Positions 16,238 to 22,818 of a DNA stretch of 34,100 nt are shown piece by piece. This stretch comes from Lachnospiraceae bacterium (GTDB lineage: Bacteria > Bacillota_A > Clostridia > Lachnospirales > Lachnospiraceae), in contig JAFQCI010000053.1 of assembly GCA_017416505.1 (NCBI GenBank), positions 1-34,100 of the forward strand, in the 5' to 3' direction. Made by a program: the position numbers and the translations under genes. Position 1 is the first letter of the stretch; the number at the start of each line of letters is the position of its first letter. The notes below the pieces were generated by a model. That model saw nothing but the letters and a program-made list of their open reading frames with translations, was not told the DNA's origin and did not search any database.

Positions 16238-18157
16238 ATGAATATTCAGTTGCAGATTTGCGGAATTTTAATTTTATTAATATTGCTGTTTTTTTATCAT
16301 GGGCAAAAAAGATTAAATCTACGAACTGAAGTTGCCTTCACAAGATGTTTTACCGGGGTTTTAATTTCTTTGTTGCTGGATGTTGGCTCTATTGTGGCGA
16401 TTGTTTATATGGATTCACTTCCTATGTTTTTTGTGGAGTTGCTTTGTAAATTATATCCGGTTTCCCTTATTGTGGTTGTATATTTTTCATTGACTTATGT
16501 TTGTGCGGATGTATGTTATGAGGTAGGCAGGTATAAGAAACTTACTCGGGGATATGGAATCTTTACCATACTTTCTGCTATTGCGATTTTGCTGGCACCG
16601 ATTGATATTTTTTATGATGCGGCGGAAAAAGATGCACATACTTTTGGAATCAGTATATATATTACATTTATCTGTGCTGCAGTTTTATTGCTTTCTATAT
16701 TTTATCAGTTGATTCGGGAGAAGAATAAAATTAATCCTGCTAGAAAGAAAGCAATGTGGCTCTGGATTATTTTATGGACGATGGCGGCTGTCGTTCAGTT
16801 TATTTCTGACAGTGCCATGCTTATGATTGGCTTTGCTATGGCGATAGGTATGATGATTGTATATCTGATGCTTGAAAATCCGATGGCAAACATTGATAGA
16901 AGTACTGGTATCTATAACCAAAATGTTATGTTGCATTATGTCAGACAGTTATATGGAGAGAAAAAGAATTTCAGTATATTATCTATTTCTTTTGAACATA
17001 CGCCAGGGAATAATATTATTACTCAGGCAGATTTAAGAATGAGAACAGAAATCATAAATTATCTTCTGAATGTACCTAAGGCAGTAGTATTTAAGAATGT
17101 AGAGGATGAACTGATTCTGATTTTTAAGGACGAGGAATGGGCAGAAAAAGGGGTTGCTGAGATTGTAAAGAGATTTTCACAAGGATTCGCCAGTGGTGAC
17201 GAGAACGAATCTTCCTTTAGCCAGAATGATAGAGTTCCAAACTGTCACTATGTACATGTTCCTAATGCCAATGTAGTAGACCAGGTGGGAGATTTATTCT
17301 ATCTGCTTCGTTACACAAAGGAGAATAGCACAGAGTTAAGCAATGACCGTCTTTTAAGGGTTAGCCAGAAGATGGTGGAGAAAATGTTCTGTGAAAAAGA
17401 AGTAGAAAATATGATTTTCAGTGCTATGGAAAACGACAGAGTGGAAGTTTTCTATCAGCCGATTTATTCTACAAAAGAACAAAAATTCACCTCAGCAGAG
17501 GCTTTGTGCCGAATCAGGGATGAGAATGGTAATTTGGTTCCTCCGGGAGCATTCATTCCGATTGCAGAAAAGAACGGAATGATTTTAAGACTTGGAGAGA
17601 TTGTTTTTGATAAGGTATGTAAATTTATCAAAGAAAATCGAGTTGAGCAATACGGAATTCAATACATTGAAGTGAATTTGTCTGTGGTTCAGTGTGCTTA
17701 TGAAGGACTAGCCTCAAGCTTTATTGAAATTATGGAAAGACATGGTGTAAGTCCTGAATACATTAATTTGGAAATCACAGAATCAGCATCTTTAAGTGCG
17801 AAGATGACGATGCTTGAGAATATGAAAGTCTTAATGAATTATGGTGTTGTATTCTCATTGGATGATTTTGGTACAGGACAATGTAATTTGAATTATATCG
17901 TAGACATGCCTGTAGATATTGTAAAATTTGATAAGGACATGATTCGTGCCTATTTTGAAAATAAAAAAGCGAAGTATGTTATGGATGCAGCCATGCATAT
18001 GATTCAAGGAATGAAGTTGGAAATCGTTTCAGAAGGAATTGAAACCGAGAAACAATTTGAAACTATGAAAGAATTGCAAATTGCATATATTCAGGGATTC
18101 TATTTTTCTAAGCCTTTACCTGAGGTGGAATATCTGGAATTTATGAATCAGGCATAA
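16238..18157 (+). CDS. Membrane c-di-GMP phosphodiesterase with degenerate GGDEF and active-looking EAL
   Basis: 639 residues. Residues 1-212 hold about seven membrane helices, a sensor module. Residues about 215-390 have the length and DRSTGIYNQ entry of a GGDEF domain, but NVEDE (around residue 289) replaces the GGDEF signature, so cyclase activity is not expected. Residues 395-639 are an EAL domain with its key residues: EAL at 421-423, Asn480 in VNLS, Glu512 in LEITES, DDFGTG at 542-547, Lys563 and Glu599 in SEGIET. It should hydrolyse c-di-GMP at the membrane. It has its own promoter and a strong terminator. The membrane part suggests control by an unknown signal. Confidence 0.87.
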   Translation: MNIQLQICGILILLILLFFYHGQKRLNLRTEVAFTRCFTGVLISLLLDVGSIVAIVYMDSLPMFFVELLCKLYPVSLIVVVYFSLTYVCADVCYEVGRYKKLTRGYGIFTILSAIAILLAPIDIFYDAAEKDAHTFGISIYITFICAAVLLLSIFYQLIREKNKINPARKKAMWLWIILWTMAAVVQFISDSAMLMIGFAMAIGMMIVYLMLENPMANIDRSTGIYNQNVMLHYVRQLYGEKKNFSILSISFEHTPGNNIITQADLRMRTEIINYLLNVPKAVVFKNVEDELILIFKDEEWAEKGVAEIVKRFSQGFASGDENESSFSQNDRVPNCHYVHVPNANVVDQVGDLFYLLRYTKENSTELSNDRLLRVSQKMVEKMFCEKEVENMIFSAMENDRVEVFYQPIYSTKEQKFTSAEALCRIRDENGNLVPPGAFIPIAEKNGMILRLGEIVFDKVCKFIKENRVEQYGIQYIEVNLSVVQCAYEGLASSFIEIMERHGVSPEYINLEITESASLSAKMTMLENMKVLMNYGVVFSLDDFGTGQCNLNYIVDMPVDIVKFDKDMIRAYFENKKAKYVMDAAMHMIQGMKLEIVSEGIETEKQFETMKELQIAYIQGFYFSKPLPEVEYLEFMNQA

Positions 18158-18158
18158 G

Positions 18159-18202
18159 AAGGTAATTGTTCAGAGTTTGACTCTGAACAGTTACCTTTTT
18201 TT
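18159..18202 (+). terminator. Intrinsic terminator after the EAL gene
   Basis: AAGGTAA(T)TGTTCAGAG pairs with CTCTGAACA(G)TTACCTT around a five-base loop, followed by Ts. It is the strongest hairpin in the chromosomal part. Confidence 0.9.
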
Positions 18203-18212
18203 CATAGAATGA

Positions 18213-18241
18213 TTGAAAAGGAACTATGTTTCTGATATAAT
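18213..18241 (+). promoter_or_regulatory. Promoter of the hybrid kinase gene
   Basis: TTGAAA (18213-18218), 17 bases, then TATAAT (18236-18241) with TG one base upstream. The TTG here is the -35 box, not a start codon, which settles the start of the next gene. Confidence 0.78.
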
Positions 18242-18281
18242 TAGGATAATAGCGAGTATAGGTAAAGAAGGTGGTGTGCCA

Positions 18282-19895
18282 ATGCAGATAAGAGAAAATG
18301 AAATTATATTACAAAAAAATGAATATGATGAAATTATTCAGGAGAACGAGAAGTTTTTAACTGCAGCAAGCATGGCTTTTTCAAGTATATGGGAGATAAA
18401 CTTTGAAGATGGATATATGAAAAAATATTCAGAAAGTTCAGAGTATATCTTTAATCAGAATGATTATATGCATGTTAGCCAGTATTATTTAAGGGAATTG
18501 GACTACATTAATTATGAAGACCAGGAAAGATTTGCTTCTGAGATGGAACCTTCTGTTTTACAGGAACAATTGAAAAAAAGCCAACAGTTAGTAAGAGAAT
18601 ATCGTTTAAAGAAATTTGACGGAAGATATTGCTGGACCCAGTATATTTTGAAAAAATCTTCTAAGGATTACGATAATATTGTATTGCTTTTAAAACGGAA
18701 TATTCAGGATGAAAAGGATATGCAGGATAACTTAAAAGAATCCTTGCAGAAAGCGGAATTTGGAAATCTTGAAAAGATGGACTTTTTATCTAGAATTTCT
18801 CATGAAATGCGTACAAGATTAAATGTAATCAGCGGATTGACCCAGTTATCCAGAATGGTGGAGCCTTCGGAGGAAATTAAGGATAATCTGTTTAATATCG
18901 AGCAATCAGCCAAGGCTCTTAGTGACTTGGTAAATCATGCCTTTGATTTTTCCATGATAGAAGAAAACAAGATACAGTTGCAGGCTCAGAAATTTAACTT
19001 AAATGATATGCTTCTTATGCTAGAACATGAAATGAAAGAAAAGAGCAGAGAACGGGGATTGGAGTTTATTCTGGAAGAAGTAAATTTAAAACACTATACT
19101 TATTTGTGCGACCAGGATAAAATTATTCAGATATTAAAGCATTTGATAGCCAATGCAGTAAAGTTTAATCGTATAGGGGGATACGTGAAGCTTTCTGTAG
19201 AGGAAAAAGAAGTCAGAGATAACAAAGCATTTATTACATATATCGTAGAGGATAATGGAATTGGAATGAGCGAAGAATTCCAAAAGACTCAGATGTATCG
19301 CCTATATCAACAGGAAAGAAATTCGAACTTGCCGGAAATTATGGGGGTAGGTTTAGGACTTGCGTTGACAAAGAGTATTGTAACTTTATTAGGTGGGGAC
19401 ATACAGGTTGCCAGTAAGTTAGATAAGGGAACTAAAATTACAGTTACCATACCACAGCTTATTTGTGATGGAGAGGTTTCCTTGGAACAAAATGTTCGTC
19501 AGCAATACGACTTTTCTGGGAAAAAGGTACTGGTAGTGGAAGATAATGAAATCAACATTAACATTGTTTGTGCCTTTTTGAATCAGACGGGGATTACCTA
19601 TGACATTGCTAGAAATGGAGAGGAAGCAGTTTCAAAGTTCCGATTGTCCAGGGAAAATGAATATAATATTATTCTGATGGACATTAAAATGCCAATCTTA
19701 AGCGGTACGGAAGCAGCGAAACAGATTCGTTTAATGAATCGAGAGGATGCTCTTACGGTTCCGATTCTTGCTATGACAGCCAATGTGTTGCAGGAAGATG
19801 TGGCGAAGGTATTTAGTGCTGGTATGAATGACCATATTTCAAAGCCGATTATGATGAATGATTTGTTCTATCGAATGAACCGGGTATTAGGTTAG
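18282..19895 (+). CDS. Hybrid sensor histidine kinase with C-terminal receiver
   Basis: 537 residues and no membrane helix. Residues about 20-145 look like a PAS-type sensor, followed by a linker helix. The kinase core has His174 in SRISHEMRTRLNVISG; the Pro usual after the H box (RTPLN) is Arg here. The ATPase part has the N box KHLIANAVKFN, DNGIGM, and GVGLGLALTKSI. A receiver domain (about 410-537) has the acidic VVEDNE, Asp467 in IILMDIKMP, and Lys in HISKPI. Phosphate should pass from His174 to Asp467. No output domain is present, so a separate phosphotransfer protein may follow. The ATG follows AGAAGGTGG and lies downstream of the promoter. Confidence 0.86.
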   Translation: MQIRENEIILQKNEYDEIIQENEKFLTAASMAFSSIWEINFEDGYMKKYSESSEYIFNQNDYMHVSQYYLRELDYINYEDQERFASEMEPSVLQEQLKKSQQLVREYRLKKFDGRYCWTQYILKKSSKDYDNIVLLLKRNIQDEKDMQDNLKESLQKAEFGNLEKMDFLSRISHEMRTRLNVISGLTQLSRMVEPSEEIKDNLFNIEQSAKALSDLVNHAFDFSMIEENKIQLQAQKFNLNDMLLMLEHEMKEKSRERGLEFILEEVNLKHYTYLCDQDKIIQILKHLIANAVKFNRIGGYVKLSVEEKEVRDNKAFITYIVEDNGIGMSEEFQKTQMYRLYQQERNSNLPEIMGVGLGLALTKSIVTLLGGDIQVASKLDKGTKITVTIPQLICDGEVSLEQNVRQQYDFSGKKVLVVEDNEININIVCAFLNQTGITYDIARNGEEAVSKFRLSRENEYNIILMDIKMPILSGTEAAKQIRLMNREDALTVPILAMTANVLQEDVAKVFSAGMNDHISKPIMMNDLFYRMNRVLG

Positions 19896-19962
19896 GTTCT
19901 ATATTGGAGAATGAAAGCATACATTTATTTGATGAAGAACAAAGTTTAGAAAGGAAAGAACG

Positions 19963-20469
19963 ATGAAATTTCAGGAAAGAAAGATAGACGAGATGCAGCT
20001 AAATCCATTTCAAATGATTGGAAAGGAATGGATGCTGGTTACTGCAGGCACCAAGGAAAAAGCCAATACCATGACAGCCAGTTGGGGCGGAATAGGAGTC
20101 TTTTGGGGTAAAAACGTAGTTACCACCTATATTCGTCCTCAAAGGTACACGAAAGAGTTCATTGATGCCAATGAAACATTTTCAATTTCTTTTTTTGATG
20201 AGGAATATAAAAAAACACTTGCCTATTGTGGAAAAGTATCCGGGAAAGACGAAGATAAAATCTCCAATGCAGGATTAACGACCTGTTTTTATGGAGATAC
20301 TCCATATTTTGAAGAAGCAAAATTGGTATTTATCTGTAAGAAAATGTGTGAAGCGGAGATAAATCCGGTGAATTTCATTGATAAAGAGGCGGATGAAAAG
20401 TGGTATCCGCAGAAAGATTACCATAGAGTATATATGGCGGAGATACTTGCTGTCCTTGAAAAGGAATGA
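19963..20469 (+). CDS. Flavin reductase-like FMN-binding protein
   Basis: 168 residues, cytoplasmic. It has the split-barrel FMN-binding pattern of the flavin reductase family: PFQMIGKEWMLVTAG, NTMTASWGGIG, and FSISFFDEEYKKTLAYCGKVSG. Family members bind FMN and reduce flavin or act as small NAD(P)H oxidoreductases; the partner here is unknown. AGAAAGGAAAG precedes the ATG. The spacing from the kinase gene (67 bases) does not show whether they share a transcript. Confidence 0.8.
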   Translation: MKFQERKIDEMQLNPFQMIGKEWMLVTAGTKEKANTMTASWGGIGVFWGKNVVTTYIRPQRYTKEFIDANETFSISFFDEEYKKTLAYCGKVSGKDEDKISNAGLTTCFYGDTPYFEEAKLVFICKKMCEAEINPVNFIDKEADEKWYPQKDYHRVYMAEILAVLEKE

Positions 20470-20500
20470 GAAAAGGATATTATGAGGTGCAGATTAGGGA

Positions 20501-21613
20501 ATGAAGGAAGGGAATAGACGACTACAAATTTTAATATGGATTTTGCTATTTGCTATTTTGTTTTTTGTCATCAATCAACATTTTCATTTTGTTCAGTGTA
20601 GCATTGAAGATGGTAAAATCAAGTTCTCTTTTACACAGGATCCCATTGATTCTATGGAAAAGCTGGCAAAAGATGTAAATGAAGCATTACAAAATGGTGA
20701 AGAAGAATTGAATGTAGTCATCGATGACATTTCAAATGAGGAAATTGAAGAGATTAATTCATATCTGGGTGGATTTTGGGGTAATGTAGTAACCTATGGA
20801 GTTACCAGCCGCAAGGAAACGAAACCAAGAAATCTTCAATTGGAATTGGAATTATCCGATAATTATTATATTTATCGTAGTTATGCCTATGGCGAGGACA
20901 TTCCAGAAAGTATCAGCAGAGCAGAGGAGTTATTGCTTAAAGTAAGAATTGCACTGGCTGAATGTATCAGGCCTGGAATGACGGATTATGAAAAGGAACT
21001 TGCCATTTATGACTATGTTTTAACTCGTTGTACTTATGGTTTTTTGGAGGAAAACCAGGATGATTCTTATAATGCATATGGAGCATTATTAAAAGGAAAG
21101 GCAGTATGTAATGGTTATGCACAGGCTTTTATGTTACTTTCGAGTTGTGCAGGACTGGAAACCCAGATTATTTATGGAGATGCAGGTGGAGAAAGCCATG
21201 CATGGAATTGTGTTAAGCTGGATGGCGAGTGGTATATGGTAGATGCTACATGGGATGACCCCTTACCAGATGCTGCAGGAAGAAAATACTATGCGTATTT
21301 TAATGTAACCTCCGAGTATTTAAGAGTAAACCATACCTGGGAAGAGGAGTGTTTCCCAGAGTGTACTGCTAATAAGTATAACTATTTTTATTACAATGAT
21401 TTGGTTTGTCAGGATATATCAGAGTTAAAAGGTAAGATTAATGCTATTTTAGATGAGAGTAGAAATGCCCAGATGCAGTTTTTAGTGGAAGATATGGGGG
21501 AAAGCATATCTTTACAGAATATTGTAAATCGGACAGATGTGCGTGAAATTGCATGGCAGATTGAAAAACCGGGTCCGAACGGAGTGATTTGGGTAGAGAT
21601 AAAAGGAAGATAA
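20501..21613 (+). CDS. Membrane-anchored transglutaminase-like protein
   Basis: 370 residues. Residues 8-25 are an N-terminal anchor or uncleaved signal. The transglutaminase-like core (about 155-265) has the triad Cys203 in GKAVCNGYAQAF, His233 in GESHAWNCVKL and Asp248 in WYMVDATWDDP. Such bacterial proteins act outside the cell as cysteine proteases or cross-linking enzymes; the activity here is not known. The region after 270 is an extra beta-rich part of unknown family. The start follows GAGGTG. The next gene begins 14 bases after its stop, so the two are likely cotranscribed. Confidence 0.82.
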   Translation: MKEGNRRLQILIWILLFAILFFVINQHFHFVQCSIEDGKIKFSFTQDPIDSMEKLAKDVNEALQNGEEELNVVIDDISNEEIEEINSYLGGFWGNVVTYGVTSRKETKPRNLQLELELSDNYYIYRSYAYGEDIPESISRAEELLLKVRIALAECIRPGMTDYEKELAIYDYVLTRCTYGFLEENQDDSYNAYGALLKGKAVCNGYAQAFMLLSSCAGLETQIIYGDAGGESHAWNCVKLDGEWYMVDATWDDPLPDAAGRKYYAYFNVTSEYLRVNHTWEEECFPECTANKYNYFYYNDLVCQDISELKGKINAILDESRNAQMQFLVEDMGESISLQNIVNRTDVREIAWQIEKPGPNGVIWVEIKGR

Positions 21614-21627
21614 GGAAGGGAATATAC

Positions 21628-22128
21628 ATGACTAGAGTAGAATTTTTAGAAGGGTTAAACGAAGCGTTAAAGGGAGAAGTGGATTCACGAGAATATCAGG
21701 ATGCTATCAAGTATTATTCTGATTATATTGAAGCGAAAATGAGAGAAGGAATGTCAGAGGAAGAAGTAATTTCTTCCTTGGGCAATCCAAGACTCATTGC
21801 AAAATCCATACTTCAGGCCCATGAAAATAAGACAAAAGATACTGGAAGAAGAGAAGAAACCTACGAAAATAAAACTGCCAGAACAGAATTTGACCTTGGA
21901 AAAGGATTTCGTGCGACACAAAACGAAGATGGAAGTATGGATTTTAGGTATAAGAAATTTAATTTTAATTCCTGGTATGGTAAATTATTAGCTGCCTTGG
22001 CTGCTATTTTCATTGTAGTTCTTTTTATTTGTGTTACGTTTGGTGTGGCATATGTGGCATTTACAGTGCTTCTTCCGATTGCGATAGTAGCCGGAATTAT
22101 ATATCTGATTTATAGATGGCTGCGATAA
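21628..22128 (+). CDS. DUF1700 (HAAS-type) membrane protein
   Basis: 166 residues. Residues 1-60 form the helical N-terminal domain (TRVEFLEGLNEALKG, YYSDYIEAKMREGMSEEEVISSLGNPRLIAKSIL), a strong match to DUF1700. In this family the domain is often linked to PadR regulators and DUF4097 proteins. A charged linker follows, then two membrane helices (about 115-165). The ATG at 21628 follows AAGGAAGGG; the longer in-frame GTG start at 21589 overlaps the transglutaminase gene. Its function is presumed to be envelope-related regulation. Confidence 0.82.
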   Translation: MTRVEFLEGLNEALKGEVDSREYQDAIKYYSDYIEAKMREGMSEEEVISSLGNPRLIAKSILQAHENKTKDTGRREETYENKTARTEFDLGKGFRATQNEDGSMDFRYKKFNFNSWYGKLLAALAAIFIVVLFICVTFGVAYVAFTVLLPIAIVAGIIYLIYRWLR

Positions 22129-22146
22129 CGAAAAGGATAGCATCAT

Positions 22147-22165
22147 CCCTAATTTTAGGGAAAAA
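22147..22165 (+). terminator. Weak hairpin, possible terminator
   Basis: CCCTAA/TTAGGG makes a six-pair stem with a two-base loop, flanked by CATC and GATG that could extend it. It is not followed by a clear T-run, so its role is uncertain. Confidence 0.35.
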
Positions 22166-22240
22166 GATGTCGTTTTAAATCGTTAGAATTGTTAAAAAAA
22201 TAGATTCAATTAAAAAAAACAAAAAAATTCAAAAAAAACC

Positions 22241-22269
22241 TTGACATTTTAAGTGGAACAGTATATACT
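22241..22269 (+). promoter_or_regulatory. Strong tRNA operon promoter with UP-like A tracts
   Basis: TTGACA (22241-22246), a 17-base spacer and TATACT (22264-22269). Three A tracts in 22191-22238 lie just upstream, like an UP element for strong stable-RNA transcription. Confidence 0.85.
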
Positions 22270-22289
22270 CATAAATGTGTTAAGGATAT

Positions 22290-22362
22290 GGGATCTTAGC
22301 TCAGCTGGGAGAGCATCTGCCTTACAAGCAGAGGGTCACAGGTTCGAGCCCTGTAGGTCCCA
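22290..22362 (+). tRNA. tRNA-Val (anticodon UAC)
   Basis: GGGATCT pairs with AGGTCCC in the acceptor stem. D-arm GCTC/GAGC, anticodon stem TCTGC/GCAGA with loop CTTACAA, and T-arm ACAGG/CCTGT are all present. The 3' CCA is not encoded. Confidence 0.96.
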
Positions 22363-22378
22363 TTTAGAAAGTTAATAT

Positions 22379-22452
22379 GGCGAGATAGCTCAGTTGGCTA
22401 GAGCACACGGTTCATACCCGTGGTGTCGAGGGTTCGAATCCCCCTCTCGCTA
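22379..22452 (+). tRNA. tRNA-Met (anticodon CAU), prophage attachment locus
   Basis: GGCGAGA pairs with TCTCGCT (G1-U72 as in other Firmicute Met tRNAs). D-arm GCTC/GAGC, anticodon stem CACGG/CCGTG, and loop TTCATAC with CAT are present. The T-stem GAGGG/CCCCC has an A-C mismatch at pair 50-64, where CCCTC would be expected. Prophage DNA begins at its 3' side, so its last bases may come from the phage attachment site. Confidence 0.92.
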
Positions 22453-22460
22453 TTCTTTGA

Positions 22461-22484
22461 AAACACCGATAATACGGTGTTTTT
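22461..22484 (+). terminator. Terminator of the tRNA operon
   Basis: AAACACCG pairs with CGGTGTTT around a six-base loop, followed by Ts. It lies nine bases after tRNA-Met. Confidence 0.85.
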
Positions 22485-22503
22485 CTTATATTAAAAATGT
22501 TAG

Positions 22504-22524
22504 TACCCTACAAATACCCTACAA
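22504..22524 (+). repeat. Tandem TACCCTACAA repeats near the prophage end
   Basis: TACCCTACAA occurs at 22504-22513 and 22515-22524, with an 11-base period. The related CTACCCTA also forms both arms of the hairpin at 22629-22662. Arm-type integrase or excisionase sites have this spacing; the role here is inferred. Confidence 0.5.
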
Positions 22525-22543
22525 CTAAAAAGGTGACGATGTT

Positions 22544-22603
22544 AAAAATATTTATATAAGATGATTATAAATAAGCAAATAATTATTTTATATAAATATT
22601 TTT
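22544..22603. repeat. Exact 16-bp AT-rich inverted repeat
   Basis: AAAAATATTTATATAA (22544-22559) and its exact reverse complement (22588-22603) flank a 28-base spacer. No protein-coding frame covers it. It could be a recombination-related or structural element. Confidence 0.55.
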
Positions 22604-22622
22604 TTATAGTTAAATAAATCGT

Positions 22623-22662
22623 AAAAAATAGGGTAGACAAGAAATTAATCTTATCTACCCTA
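22623..22662 (-). terminator. Terminator of the prophage tail operon
   Basis: On the minus strand TAGGGTAGATAAGA pairs with TCTTGTCTACCCTA, with one imperfect pair and a six-base loop, then six Ts. It lies after the last small ORF of the operon. Confidence 0.85.
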
Positions 22663-22685
22663 TAATACTAATCATACTAATCTAA

Positions 22686-22802
22686 CTACTTATCATCTTT
22701 TTCAATCATTTCATTTAAACAATCCAAATAAAGATGATATAGTATCTTTGACAAATCTGTTTCAGCTAATCCTAAATTAGCAATAAATTCTCTATACGAC
22801 AT
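22686..22802 (-). CDS. 38-residue phage protein, unknown
   Basis: The frame MSYREFIANLGLAETDLSKI... ends in acidic residues and stops at 22686. A clear TTTGGAGGTCGTTCT site precedes the ATG, and it is the last gene before the operon terminator. Small proteins at this position in tail operons (for example the XkdX group) are common, but this sequence does not show the XkdX pattern. It is predicted helical with no membrane segment, so it is not an evident holin. Confidence 0.6.
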   Translation of the reverse strand: MSYREFIANLGLAETDLSKILYHLYLDCLNEMIEKDDK

Positions 22803-22818
22803 AGAACGACCTCCAAAA

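Noticed and set aside
18213..18281. Upstream TTG start of the hybrid kinase
   Set aside because: The TTG is the -35 box of a near-consensus promoter whose -10 is also inside the extension.
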